Source of the DNA: G963556115 sp963675945
Lineage (GTDB): Bacteria; Planctomycetota; SZUA-567
Length of the DNA: 64,000 nt
Direction of reading: 5' to 3'
Assembly: GCA_963675945.1 (NCBI GenBank)
Contig: OY780932.1
Location: 3,782,001 to 3,846,000 of the forward strand
Program-made: the position numbers and the translations under genes
Notes under the pieces: model-generated
The model's input: only the letters and a program-made list of their open reading frames with translations
What the model was told of the DNA's origin: nothing
Databases searched by the model: none
In this document: piece by piece, positions 8,138-17,797 of the stretch
How the letters are laid out: the number at the start of each line of letters is the position of its first letter
How positions within the stretch are numbered: the first letter of the stretch is position 1

Positions 8138-10849
8138 CTACAACGCACCACCCGGAAACACACTTCCGGCAGCAAACTCATTCTGCTCACCCAGTTCCAG
8201 TTGTTCGACCGGACTTATCCCGAGACTATCATGCCACTGCTTGAATACGGCACTGATCTGCTGCTGCAAGTTGTCTTTATCAATACCTTCATTCTGCATC
8301 TGCCTAGTAAGAAAAGCTAAAACATCCTTGCTAGCACGATCTCCGTTCTCGGATAGGCCACCTGCAATGCGTTCCGCCGAACTCACAATCTCCGGCATCA
8401 TACTATTCAATTCTTGAGCAGTCAGACTCTTACCTGCAGCACGATGCTCCTTGATGATATGGCATACAGTATTAAGAACCTCATACGAGTATGCCAGCTT
8501 CTCATTGCTCTCTGCCAGGCGGCTCACCCCGGCCGAGAACGAATTTTCCGCCAAGCGTTCGGAAGCATCACCGATATTTATTGCCAGTATACGGAGCAGA
8601 TCATTGGCAATAAGCGCCGCGCCGCGCGCCTGCACCACGCCATCAATAGCCTCCTGCACAATATCAACAATACTCCCTTCGCTCGCCGCGGTCGCTCCGC
8701 TGCCGGAGAGACTCATACCGTCAGTATCGAGCTGAGCCACCATCTGCTCAAGCAGCATATTGGCATTCTCCAGACACTGCTCACAACTTGAGACCAGAGA
8801 AGCAGTGGTCATTGTGTCGCCCATAGCATCCTGGATCATTGAATAAATCCCCGGATTCTCCAACCCGAGTTGGGCAAAAGCATCGACAGTACTGGTAAAG
8901 AGCACCTGCACCTCCTGACTGGTAATCACCTCCGAGAAAGGATTGGTTACCATCAACTGCCCGGAACCGGCATTGGCATTGACCACCGTACTGCTCTGCG
9001 TCTGAGTAGACTCTGATCCACCCTCATTAGTAGCCTCAGCAGTACTATCCGCACCCTGCTCCGCCACATCCGACTCTTCCGCGGCAACCTCTTCACTCGC
9101 CGCAACCTCTTCGGCCGCTGCCTCACTATTCTCACCCTCCTCGGCTTGTGGTGTTTCTTCTGAGTCCGCCTCCTCACCTTCCGCACCACCCTGGAACGGC
9201 TCCGTTGCCGATTCGCCACCGACATTTGCATCAAACCCTGCGCCCTCCCCGGAAAATCCTCCGAAAGCATCCCCGTCCAATCCCACTTGCTCACCGCCAA
9301 ATCCACCACCGAGCCCCTCGCCAACAAGACCCAAGCCTGCAAGCATAGCTCCGGAATCACCAAGCCCGTCCAAACCCGAATCCGCTCCAGCACCACTATC
9401 CGCTGCCGAATCAGTAGAATCAGTATTATTATTCACCACCGGGGTCTGCTGAGTTTCAGAATCACTATCCGTATTCGTATCTACCGGAGTAACACTTCCA
9501 CTACCTGGATTATACACGGTAGCCTGAAAGACAAAACTACCGTCTTCAGCATTACCCACATTGGTATCGGCTACCGTAACAAATGTCGCCGCAGGAATAT
9601 AAACATAGTACTCACTACCTCCAGTGATGGTAATATCATTATCGGCGCTGATCGAAGCAAAAGCAGCCAATAATTCAGCGACATCGATTGTCACCGTAGC
9701 TGTAGGCACACCGCCGTTGAAGAAGGTATCCCGGATATAATCCACCCCACTACTCTCAGCTGCATCGGCAAATTTATACTCAGTCCATTCGTGAGTAACC
9801 TCATCATAGAGGTACAGCGCATCATAGCCAAATAACGCCTGATGCTCGGTAACACCCTCCTCACCAACCATAATCAACGGCTCCGTAGAAACCGGATTAC
9901 CGGAAATAGTAACATTGAACGGATTGATACAACTATCGGGGTTGAGCATCATCGTCTCATCAAAACTCACAGTTATCACCCCATATTCAGAAGTGGCATC
10001 TCCTGGCGAATATGAAAAATCAGCAATAGGGTCGGTAGCCCCACTCAGAATCCCTGAAAAATCTGCTAGTTCAGTACTATCAAAGTACTCGCTCTCAATA
10101 TCGACATCACCCCTCTCCTGCATCCAGTCTCCACCCTCGGACTCATTGCCAGTATCATCGATACTAGCCGTCACGCTCACCCCACTGATATCTTCAACCT
10201 GCGCAATGAGCGCAGCGCCAAGTTCACCACCGCCGGTATCACAGGAGATCAGATCGATCCGCCCTTCGGCACTGAGCAAACCGCCAAGCCCGGTAAAGAA
10301 CTCCTGCTGCTCAGTATCGGTCGCCAACGACTCCGCACTCACAATCTCCTCAGAAGTAAGATAAAGCTCTCCTGCGCTACCATGGGTAATTATACCGATA
10401 CTCTCTAACGCCCCACCCTCGGTCAGGCACTCCAATTCAGCAATCACATCCTGCAGATCTTGGCAATAACCATCATAGGTTATCACCATCACCCCGGCTC
10501 CAACACTATCTATCAAATCTTCAACACCCTCAATATCAGCATTGATTAGCAACACCTTCTGTCCTGTATTCGTCGCCGCGTCATTGATAGTTGCCACCAT
10601 CTCAGCCAGACTCGAATCAGCAATAGCACCGTCAGTCGCATCCCCCCCGGGTGCAACAGTAGCAGAAATATCATCAGTGTCATCATTAACAGCGTCTGCA
10701 GCACAATCCGCCTGTTCAACCGGAAGTGCAGCGGCAGAATCGACGGCTTCAGAGTCAGACCCACCCTGCGCAGTACCTTCGGCAGCAGCAACCGGCACAC
10801 TCCCGTCCAGTACAATACGCTCTTCCATCACCATCAACTTGCGAATCAT
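8138..10849 (-). CDS. Large secreted protein with N-terminal LEPR-XLL-like signature and DUF4347 domain
   Basis: Very acidic protein of 903 aa. The second ATG is preferred because GGAGGT lies 6 nt upstream; the first is at 10852. The N-terminus has no classical signal peptide but carries MEERIVLDGS at about residues 8-17, resembling the LEPR-XLL-type signature found at the extreme N-terminus of large surface proteins in PVC and other Gram-negative bacteria. A DUF4347-like domain (about 97-265) shows the family motifs ITHGSAGELYL and LISCDTGGG. A beta-rich segment (about 270-450), a Gly/Asp/Glu-rich low-complexity stretch (about 455-630) and a helical C-terminal region (about 640-890) follow. 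It is divergent from the TolC/HlyD/M50 genes, which are the likely export route. Function is unknown; a surface or cell-associated role is inferred. Confidence 0.72.
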   Translation of the reverse strand: MIRKLMVMEERIVLDGSVPVAAAEGTAQGGSDSEAVDSAAALPVEQADCAADAVNDDTDDISATVAPGGDATDGAIADSSLAEMVATINDAATNTGQKVLLINADIEGVEDLIDSVGAGVMVITYDGYCQDLQDVIAELECLTEGGALESIGIITHGSAGELYLTSEEIVSAESLATDTEQQEFFTGLGGLLSAEGRIDLISCDTGGGELGAALIAQVEDISGVSVTASIDDTGNESEGGDWMQERGDVDIESEYFDSTELADFSGILSGATDPIADFSYSPGDATSEYGVITVSFDETMMLNPDSCINPFNVTISGNPVSTEPLIMVGEEGVTEHQALFGYDALYLYDEVTHEWTEYKFADAAESSGVDYIRDTFFNGGVPTATVTIDVAELLAAFASISADNDITITGGSEYYVYIPAATFVTVADTNVGNAEDGSFVFQATVYNPGSGSVTPVDTNTDSDSETQQTPVVNNNTDSTDSAADSGAGADSGLDGLGDSGAMLAGLGLVGEGLGGGFGGEQVGLDGDAFGGFSGEGAGFDANVGGESATEPFQGGAEGEEADSEETPQAEEGENSEAAAEEVAASEEVAAEESDVAEQGADSTAEATNEGGSESTQTQSSTVVNANAGSGQLMVTNPFSEVITSQEVQVLFTSTVDAFAQLGLENPGIYSMIQDAMGDTMTTASLVSSCEQCLENANMLLEQMVAQLDTDGMSLSGSGATAASEGSIVDIVQEAIDGVVQARGAALIANDLLRILAINIGDASERLAENSFSAGVSRLAESNEKLAYSYEVLNTVCHIIKEHRAAGKSLTAQELNSMMPEIVSSAERIAGGLSENGDRASKDVLAFLTRQMQNEGIDKDNLQQQISAVFKQWHDSLGISPVEQLELGEQNEFAAGSVFPGGAL

Positions 10850-11429
10850 CATTCCACCTCCAATCCACAGAACATATTACCTTCATGTAAGAAAACACCC
10901 ATACAATTTCAGATTCATACTAATATATTATACCGCAATTTCACAAAAAATCCTCCCACTATTTTACATAAAACAAACATTTTTACACACAATGAAGAAA
11001 ATTCCAGATTATTCCTAAACAAATATTATTTACACCCGATGAAACACCTGTAAAGCCGATAAATATTGATTTTAATAGCATTAAACCATTTTTTGCTTTG
11101 CAATAAGTTACAATTTTTATAGAATTAACTCTAATTATTGTAGACAATATATTAAAACAATTGTATACTTTACGCTACCATAAATTTGATTCTGATCTAA
11201 ACTGAGCAGAATTAGTATATTTAAGGTTATATATATAAGCAACAACCAGGCAGAACTTCCTCAGGTCACAACCAGACACGAGGCACTTATGTCAGAATTC
11301 AGTAGTAGTGTACAGCTTACCGAACCTCGCAGGGAGGAGTTGGGAATTAGCAATTAGATAATAATTGTTAATATACTGCGAACATACTGGTAATACCGCA
11401 CCAGCTTGCAACAGGGGAATCAGAATAAA
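10850..11429. other. AT-rich divergent promoter region between DUF4347 gene and exporter operon
   Basis: About 580 bp with no convincing gene. A plus-strand sigma-70-like promoter sits at 11141-11169 (listed separately). On the minus strand a TATAAT lies at 10932-10927, about 80 bp from the DUF4347 start, but without a good -35. A 22-codon frame at 11289-11357 is not convincing as a gene. The region should drive the cargo candidate and the exporter in opposite directions. Confidence 0.6.
11141..11169 (+). promoter_or_regulatory. Sigma-70-like promoter for the TolC/HlyD/M50 operon
   Basis: TAGACA, a 17-bp spacer, then TATACT. Each hexamer is one base from consensus. It would give a leader of about 250 nt before the TolC-like gene. 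Confidence 0.45.
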
Positions 11430-13106
11430 ATGGGGAAAGAGTTTCACCAAAGCCTCTCATGTAATACTTGTTTACACAATTCAAGATTATTTTTGAGTTG
11501 TGTAATTTTAGTGCTACTCATTAGCCTCACCGGTTGTGGCATGCCTACCGCTGAAGAGGAGCTGCAAACCCGGATGCTCAATGCCCGCATGGATCTTGAT
11601 ACTTACAACGAATTAAAACCTGAGCTTATTCAAGGGGTAGACCTCCAGCAGGCCATTTCTCTAGGGCTCAACTACAACCTTGAACTCTGGCTGGCCAAAC
11701 AGGAGTTATCTATCCAAAAAGAGCTGAAGAACAGCACTCTGGCCAATATGCTTCCCGACCTTACCGCCAGTATTAACAACGGTTGGCGCGACAGCCATAG
11801 CGCCTCAAATTCTATCGGTCTCTTTACCGGGCAGGAAGCCCAAAATGTAACCTACTCATATAGTGACATGCTCGACCACACGTATGGCGGAGTCAACCTC
11901 CTGTGGAATGTTCTTGATTTCGGAGTATCTTATTTCCGTGCCCGGCAGCAGAGTAAACAGGCTCTGCATGCACTTCATGAGATCAGGCGTATCCGGCAGA
12001 AACTTGCCTATGATATAACCCAGGCCTACTGGCAGACGGTCAGCCTTGAGTTAATTGTCAAACGTGGTGAAACCCTTAAAAATAGCCTTGATACTGAGAT
12101 TGCAGCCATCAGTGAGAGTCAGTCACGCGGGCGGATCTCCGAATCGGCGGCGATAGAGCGACGTTATCCGCTCAAGCAGCAGTTGCTCAAACTCAACGAT
12201 TATACCGAGATGTACCAGAGTTCCAAACTCCGGTTAGCCCAGCTTATGGGGCTGCCGATCGGTGGCGAGTTCAGCCTCGTCTACCACCTCAGTGAGGACT
12301 TCAGCGCCACAGTAGATGTTGAAGCGCTTGAGGAACTTGCTCTGCTCAGGCGCCCAGAGCTCTTCCAGGAGGATCTCCAGGAGGCGATCACCCATGACGA
12401 AGCCAAAGCCACCATCCTCGGCATGCTCCCAAGTCCACAGTTATTTATCAATCCATCCGGTGATGACAACAAATTTCTCTATTACAACTCATGGGTAACC
12501 GCGGGGCTGAATGTCTCATGGAATCTCCTTGATATACCAGGGAAATTCTTTAAGAGCAAGTCAGAATTCAAACGCATGGACTTTATCCGTAAAAAACGCA
12601 TGGCGCTGGCAGTTGCGATTATCACCCAATTGCGTATAGCCGCCATTGAGTATGATTTTGCTGTTACCCGGTATAAAGAATACAAGGATCTCGCTCAAGA
12701 CAGCGCCAAAATAACGCTCAATACGCAGAAAGCCGCCAAGGCTGGCAAAGGCAAACAGAGTCTGGTCATTATGAAAGAGGTTGATTCTTTGCGCGATTAC
12801 GCTGCCAGTATGGAAGCATACAGCCGGGTTATGATTGCTAGAGCCAGGATCGACAACACCATCGGTGCTGATCCTAACGACGAGGGCAGACTCAGCACGA
12901 CCGTACCTCTGCGTGACGACATTGATGCACCAGCCAATCAGAATACCATCTACATTACCGATACTACCTCCCCCGTCTTGACTAGTAATCTCCAAGAGAG
13001 CAAACCGGTACTGGTTCAATCCACGATTGTTGAGGATATTTACTTTGTTAAAGATGAGCCGGAGGTATCTGCCGAATACAACCAAGTACTTGAGAATTAC
13101 TACTAA
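11430..13106 (+). CDS. TolC-like outer-membrane efflux lipoprotein
   Basis: Outer-membrane channel component of a tripartite exporter, 558 aa. The ATG at 11430 is preferred because AGGGGAA lies about 11 nt upstream; a TTG at 11406 has none. An N-terminal hydrophobic helix ends in the lipobox LTGC with the lipid-accepting cysteine at residue 36. The rest is the two-fold OEP pattern of long amphipathic helices, for example ISLGLNYNLELWLAKQELS and a LRIAAIEYDFAVTRYKEY-type helix in the second half. It is the first of four genes, followed by two HlyD-like adaptors and an M50-HlyD fusion. The final 60 or so residues are low in helix and unlike TolC. The family is firm; the cargo is unknown. Confidence 0.88.
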   Translation: MGKEFHQSLSCNTCLHNSRLFLSCVILVLLISLTGCGMPTAEEELQTRMLNARMDLDTYNELKPELIQGVDLQQAISLGLNYNLELWLAKQELSIQKELKNSTLANMLPDLTASINNGWRDSHSASNSIGLFTGQEAQNVTYSYSDMLDHTYGGVNLLWNVLDFGVSYFRARQQSKQALHALHEIRRIRQKLAYDITQAYWQTVSLELIVKRGETLKNSLDTEIAAISESQSRGRISESAAIERRYPLKQQLLKLNDYTEMYQSSKLRLAQLMGLPIGGEFSLVYHLSEDFSATVDVEALEELALLRRPELFQEDLQEAITHDEAKATILGMLPSPQLFINPSGDDNKFLYYNSWVTAGLNVSWNLLDIPGKFFKSKSEFKRMDFIRKKRMALAVAIITQLRIAAIEYDFAVTRYKEYKDLAQDSAKITLNTQKAAKAGKGKQSLVIMKEVDSLRDYAASMEAYSRVMIARARIDNTIGADPNDEGRLSTTVPLRDDIDAPANQNTIYITDTTSPVLTSNLQESKPVLVQSTIVEDIYFVKDEPEVSAEYNQVLENYY

Positions 13107-13209
13107 GCAACAGATTTACTTGATATCCTGCACTATATCTCTAACTTAGTGCCAAGGCGAGTGAACTGAGCACGAGTAAAGATATTAATAATCAGCAATG
13201 GAGAGTATT

Positions 13210-14040
13210 ATGACTATATCTTGCTCTATATCCCCCCGCTCTGGCAGTCTACTGCTCTGCCTGCTCTACCTGTTCACCCTAGCATTTATTTCACCCCTCG
13301 ACGCTGCCGATAACACCGAGTTGGATATCTCACTCACCGAAGATACGATTCTCGGGAGTAAGATCAGAGTTTACCTTATCCCCAAAGATAAAGCCACAAT
13401 ATCCTCAGAGATTGACGGCAAAATTCTCTCCCTTCCTTTTGTTATGGGAGAGAGTTTTAACCAAGGCGATTTGCTGGTCGAGATCGACTCCGAGCTGGCG
13501 CAAGCGGCTCAGGACAAAGCCCTCAAAGTTCTCGAAGCCAGCCAGATAAATCTCGAGGCTATTCAAGATCTGCGCAGCCGTAATGACGCCACCCTGGTGG
13601 AGCTTATTGATGCCGAGAGGGATTTGGCTGCTGCCCAAGCCGGCCTCACTCTGGCGCAAAAAAATCTTGCTATGTGCCGTATTCATGCTCCATACTCAGG
13701 ACGGGTAATCAAAGTCGAAAAGAATGCATATGAACTCGCCAAAACCGGTGAACCGCTGATCAGTATCATTGATGACAACACCCTGCTGGCTCACTTCTTA
13801 CTTCCGATTACCGAATTCCCCCATACCAAGATTGGCTCTGAAGTCGAGGTAACCATTCCCTTGCTAAAGCAGAGTTTCAAAGCCAAAATCAGTCAAATTT
13901 CAGCTACCCTTGATGCCGCCAGCGGTACATTTGAGGTTGCCGGTGATATTGACAACTCTGAAAAACTTCTGCGCGCCGGGATGAGTGGCTGGATAACTCT
14001 GAAACAGAGAGCAGCAGAGAGTAACGGTGTAGAGCCATGA
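13210..14040 (+). CDS. HlyD/RND-type periplasmic adaptor protein
   Basis: Membrane-fusion adaptor of 276 aa that would bridge an inner-membrane component to the TolC-like channel. The ATG at 13210 has GGAG 6 nt upstream; the ATG at 13198 is an alternative. A signal peptide ends near residue 32 (SPLDAAD). The lipoyl half-motif IDGKILSLPFVMGESFNQGDLLVEID is followed by a short helical hairpin (about 95-150), the second lipoyl half with HAPYSGRVIKV, and a beta-barrel region. The hairpin is short, so it needs a long outer-membrane channel or other partner. The stop overlaps the next gene start (ATGA). Confidence 0.87.
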   Translation: MTISCSISPRSGSLLLCLLYLFTLAFISPLDAADNTELDISLTEDTILGSKIRVYLIPKDKATISSEIDGKILSLPFVMGESFNQGDLLVEIDSELAQAAQDKALKVLEASQINLEAIQDLRSRNDATLVELIDAERDLAAAQAGLTLAQKNLAMCRIHAPYSGRVIKVEKNAYELAKTGEPLISIIDDNTLLAHFLLPITEFPHTKIGSEVEVTIPLLKQSFKAKISQISATLDAASGTFEVAGDIDNSEKLLRAGMSGWITLKQRAAESNGVEP

Positions 14041-15419
14041 GTGTTGAGAACAAACAAGTTAAGAATAATAAGACCATAGTCCTGGAGCAAACAATCAAGA
14101 CTCTGGCCGCACTCAATACCCTTCTTACCGATGCCACCCTCTGCAAGAATGAGGACGGACTGATCTTTCACCTGCTCAACCATAGTGTATCTTATATCTA
14201 TTATGACCGCGCCATACTCCTAAACGGCTCTGGAAACAAGATACTCGGTGTCTCTGGAACCAGCAATCCGGGTAAGCACACCCTGCTCGGCAGCCTTCTA
14301 AAAAAGCTCAAACACAATCTCCTTGATACCGAGCAGATACAGTTAATAAGCGACGACTCCTTTGCCGAAGTACTACCATTCTGGACTGAGTACAAAGAGA
14401 AGAGTGAAGGAACTTCCTTGCTCTGGCTGCCCCTCAATCTCTATCCTGAAAAGAAGCAACAGAATCCGGTTCTGATATTGGAACGCTGGAATAAACGTAC
14501 CTGGCGTCCGAGCGATATCAAGATTGTCGCCCCGCTGCAGAAGAGTTTCAGCGGAATCTGGAGACTGCTCAAACGTAATTCAGGAGATAGCTTCAAAAAG
14601 AAGGGACGTAGAGTACTTAACCTCTTCCTACTCGTAGCGGTTATCATCTTCCTCTACTCCTACCGGGTCAGCGAACGCATTGTCGCCCCATGTGAGGTGG
14701 TTCCAGAGAATCCAGCCTCAGTTACCACCGCTATCGACGGAGTTGTTGAAGAGATCTTAGTCAAACCGGGTGAAGTGGTAGCCAAAGACAGACTTCTGGT
14801 CGAGCTAGATCAGGAAATTTTCACTGAAGAGTATACCGCTGCCGCGCAGCAGGTAAAAATTACTCGTTCCGAACTCGAGCGCACACACGCGCAAGCGGTC
14901 AATGATCTACAGGCTCGAGGAAGACTCAGCACTCTTGAGAACCAGCTCAAAATGGATCTTACCCGCCTGAATATTGCCAAATACCGTCTGAACAAGAGCA
15001 AGATCTACGCTCCCCGTGCCGGAGTTATAATGATGAACGACCCCTATGAGTGGGAGGGCAAACCAGTAATGACCGGCGAACGAATCATGCTTATTATCAC
15101 TCCCAGTGAGAATAAGGTCAAGATCTATCTCCCGCTTGACGACAAGATAGACTTTCCGGAAAACGCCCAGGTAAAGATCATCCTCAACACCGACTCCGCC
15201 ACCTCACGCCAGGCACATCTCACCTATCTTTCCGACCACGCAATTACCTCGCCAAATAATACCCCGGCTTTCCTCGCAGAAGCAAAGTTCGACACCAAGA
15301 TCGAGAATATTCGTATGGGTGTACAGGGTACGGCGGTAATCTACGGCAAGAAGGTCTCTCTCGGCTACTGGCTTATCCGCCGCCCTCTTGCCGGCTTACG
15401 CAATCTTATAGGTATCTAA
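14037..15419 (+). CDS. GAF-like plus membrane-anchored HlyD adaptor fusion
   Basis: Inner-membrane protein of 460 aa. Residues 1-180 form a soluble, presumably cytoplasmic region that looks like a divergent GAF domain. A membrane helix at about 195-215 (VLNLFLLVAVIIFLYSY) follows, then a HlyD-type adaptor: first lipoyl half AIDGVVEEILVKPGEVV, a short coiled hairpin, second half IYAPRAGVIMM, and a beta-barrel. A cytoplasmic sensor-like domain joined to an adaptor is unusual and suggests that export is gated from inside the cell. It overlaps the preceding gene by 4 bp and is followed after one base by the M50 gene, so all four genes form one operon. Confidence 0.83.
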   Translation: MSVENKQVKNNKTIVLEQTIKTLAALNTLLTDATLCKNEDGLIFHLLNHSVSYIYYDRAILLNGSGNKILGVSGTSNPGKHTLLGSLLKKLKHNLLDTEQIQLISDDSFAEVLPFWTEYKEKSEGTSLLWLPLNLYPEKKQQNPVLILERWNKRTWRPSDIKIVAPLQKSFSGIWRLLKRNSGDSFKKKGRRVLNLFLLVAVIIFLYSYRVSERIVAPCEVVPENPASVTTAIDGVVEEILVKPGEVVAKDRLLVELDQEIFTEEYTAAAQQVKITRSELERTHAQAVNDLQARGRLSTLENQLKMDLTRLNIAKYRLNKSKIYAPRAGVIMMNDPYEWEGKPVMTGERIMLIITPSENKVKIYLPLDDKIDFPENAQVKIILNTDSATSRQAHLTYLSDHAITSPNNTPAFLAEAKFDTKIENIRMGVQGTAVIYGKKVSLGYWLIRRPLAGLRNLIGI

Positions 15420-15420
15420 C

Positions 15421-17565
15421 ATGAGTTCAAGTGAGCCTACACACACACCTCTGCTACCGACTCTACGTGCCGACCTCGAACTCTCGGTAGCACCAGATGA
15501 GGAAGACGGCAAACCGATCTGGATGCTCTTTGACCCGGTACACTCAAGCTTTACCCGTATAGATTGGGTACAATTTGAAATAATCAAGCGCTTAGACCGC
15601 CCCCAGACCATGCAGGAGCTTTTAACTCGCCTCAATCAAGAGACAACCATCCGGGAAGACAGCCGTGAGATCATTGTCTTTCTCGACGAGCTCATCAAAC
15701 ACGGCCTTACCACCCAGACCCTGTATAAGCACAGCTCCAAGCTGACCGCCGAGCAGGAGAGGCAGAGAGTAGGCTTCTGCAAATGGCTGATATTCCATTA
15801 TCTCTATTTTCGCGTTCCAATTCTCCATCCCGACAAGTTTCTGGAGAATACTCTGAGCATCTTCAAACTGCTCAGTTCCCGCATAATGCTCATTATCTAC
15901 CTGCTGCTGAGCCTCGGCGGGGTTTACTTTCTCACGCAACGCTTCAGTGAATACATCCACACCTTTACCAACTTTATCAACCCCAAGGGTGTCTTAATCT
16001 ACGGTATAACCATTGCCCTGCTCAAATTGATTCACGAGTTCTCCCATGCGTATACCGCTAAATACTACGGCAACCGGGTGCCGACAATCGGCCTGGCATT
16101 TATTGTACTCTGGCCCATCCCCTACTGTGATGTCACCGACAGTTGGCGGATGCACTCCCGGCGTCAACGCCTGAAGATAAGTGCGGCCGGGATCTGCGCT
16201 GAGCTGATAATTGCCGGAATAGCCCTCTTCATCTGGGGTATCAGCAAAAACAACTCACCCCTCAAGAGCATAACATTTGTCCTATCCTCAATATCACTCA
16301 TTGGTACTCTCCTGGTAAACCTCAATCCGCTTATGCGCTTTGACGGCTACTACCTATTCTCCGATATAACCGGAATAGACAATCTCCAGAGCCGCGCGTT
16401 CAACATGACCCGCTGGTTCTACCGCCGAAAACTTCTGGGCATCAAACTAGACTGCCCCGAGCCGCAACTCAGCGTCAGACGCAAATTTTTTATGATCGCC
16501 TACTCGATCTGTACCTGGATTTACCGCTTCTTCCTCTATACCGGTATAGCCCTGGTAGTCTATTATACCTTCCCCAAAGTCATAGGTATCTTCCTCTTTG
16601 CCATAGAAATATTCATCTTTTTACTTAGACCCCTATATTCCGAAGTCACCACCGACTACAAACTACTCCGGGGCAGAAGGCTCAGCATCCGCTCTGCACT
16701 ATGCATAATCTTCCTCTTCTGCCTGCTGATCTGGCTGGCTCTCCCCTTCAGCCGTTACAGTAGCATCCCTGCTATCACCGCCACCGATGAATTCCAGATT
16801 ATCTACAGCCCCAGGCCCGGATTGATCGAGAACATCTCTATCGAACGGGGCAGCAAGATAACCAAGGGACAGCAGTTACTCCAGATAGATTCCAAAGAGC
16901 TCCAATCCAGACTGAAACTGGCTCAGTTTGCGATCAGGCAATTAGCCGGTGATCTACGTCAAATATCTTCACTCCCCGAGCATAAGGATCTCCTTCCTCA
17001 GACACGTGAAGCCTACCTCCAGGCCAAGGCCAACCTCCGTTCACTCGAGGAAGAGGCGGAACAGAACACAATTTATGCCGATATAGACGGCACCGTCACC
17101 GACCTCAAAGAGACTCTAAAGAACGGCGTAGCGGTCTATACCGGCGAAGAACTGGGTAAGATATACAATTTACAGAACCTAAGCCTACGTCTCTATACTA
17201 CCTCTGAGCAAACCACCTATCTTGAGATCGGTGACCACCTTGAGTTTATCCCCAATTACACCAGTTACCAGGATATCCGTTTCCCAGTCGAGGTCACCAG
17301 TATCCGCCCAACCCGCGAAGCCTACCTCAAGCATCCTGAGCTAGCATCGGTATACAAAGGCGACCTAGAGGTAATCCCCGATCGAGACGGGAGATTAAGA
17401 CTGGCCAAGCCCTACTTCGAGGTAGAGTGCAAATTCCTTGGAGATACCACACCTCTACGCTTTGATCAGCCTGGAAGGGTTAATTTTTGGAGTAGACCGC
17501 GATCATATTTCAAGGAACTGGGTGATCATGTATACCAGATACTGCTGCGCGAATCCGGCATTTAA
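15421..17565 (+). CDS. Membrane M50-type metalloprotease fused to a HlyD-like C-terminal domain
   Basis: Polytopic protein of 714 aa. An N-terminal PqqD-like winged-helix region (about 30-100) precedes a membrane domain containing the zinc motif HEFSH (205-209) and the third-ligand segment NPLMRFDGYY (about 302-311), typical of site-2-protease-like M50 enzymes. Further membrane helices run to about residue 450. A biotinyl-lipoyl/HlyD region (about 455-660) has the lipoyl half-motif GLIENISIERGSKITKGQQ. Such fusions accompany peptide and protein export genes (YydH-like proteins are related). It may process the exported protein while docking to the channel. This is the last gene of the exporter operon. 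Confidence 0.82.
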   Translation: MSSSEPTHTPLLPTLRADLELSVAPDEEDGKPIWMLFDPVHSSFTRIDWVQFEIIKRLDRPQTMQELLTRLNQETTIREDSREIIVFLDELIKHGLTTQTLYKHSSKLTAEQERQRVGFCKWLIFHYLYFRVPILHPDKFLENTLSIFKLLSSRIMLIIYLLLSLGGVYFLTQRFSEYIHTFTNFINPKGVLIYGITIALLKLIHEFSHAYTAKYYGNRVPTIGLAFIVLWPIPYCDVTDSWRMHSRRQRLKISAAGICAELIIAGIALFIWGISKNNSPLKSITFVLSSISLIGTLLVNLNPLMRFDGYYLFSDITGIDNLQSRAFNMTRWFYRRKLLGIKLDCPEPQLSVRRKFFMIAYSICTWIYRFFLYTGIALVVYYTFPKVIGIFLFAIEIFIFLLRPLYSEVTTDYKLLRGRRLSIRSALCIIFLFCLLIWLALPFSRYSSIPAITATDEFQIIYSPRPGLIENISIERGSKITKGQQLLQIDSKELQSRLKLAQFAIRQLAGDLRQISSLPEHKDLLPQTREAYLQAKANLRSLEEEAEQNTIYADIDGTVTDLKETLKNGVAVYTGEELGKIYNLQNLSLRLYTTSEQTTYLEIGDHLEFIPNYTSYQDIRFPVEVTSIRPTREAYLKHPELASVYKGDLEVIPDRDGRLRLAKPYFEVECKFLGDTTPLRFDQPGRVNFWSRPRSYFKELGDHVYQILLRESGI

Positions 17566-17727
17566 ACGCCCCCCCAACCGGCGGGGCAAATCCTTTGTCT
17601 ATGTTTTTTCATCAAATGCGGAGAATTACTTGCAAAAAACCTTGTGCCTGATCAGAATAATTACCTCCCACTCAGCACTAGCCCACTCGGTGAAATCTCC
17701 ATAGAGAGTTCTTAATCATAATTTAAC

Positions 17728-17755
17728 TTGACACAAACATAATTCGGACTATAAT
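17728..17755 (+). promoter_or_regulatory. Sigma-70 promoter of the marR-ablA-ablB operon
   Basis: TTGACA and TATAAT match consensus exactly with a 16-bp spacer. It lies 42 bp upstream of the MarR start codon. It is the strongest housekeeping-type promoter seen in the window. Confidence 0.8.
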
Positions 17756-17774
17756 ATTTCGTACAGTAAATATT
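17753..17774. promoter_or_regulatory. Inverted repeat over the -10 and start site, candidate MarR operator
   Basis: AATATTT, an 8-bp spacer, then AAATATT, overlapping the -10 hexamer and the expected transcription start. The position is ideal for autorepression by the MarR protein encoded just downstream. The repeat is AT-only, so chance cannot be excluded. Confidence 0.4.
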
Positions 17775-17797
17775 TCAGCAGAAAGACAAAAGTAGCT

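Noticed and set aside
11289..11357. A 22-codon plus-strand frame in the leader of the exporter operon
   Set aside because: A moderate GAGG lies upstream but there is no recognisable peptide and no supporting context; chance is as likely.
17566..17610. GC-rich stretch after the M50 gene as a terminator
   Set aside because: The stem GCCCC/GGGGC is only 5 bp with a long loop and no adjacent T-run, so it was not listed.
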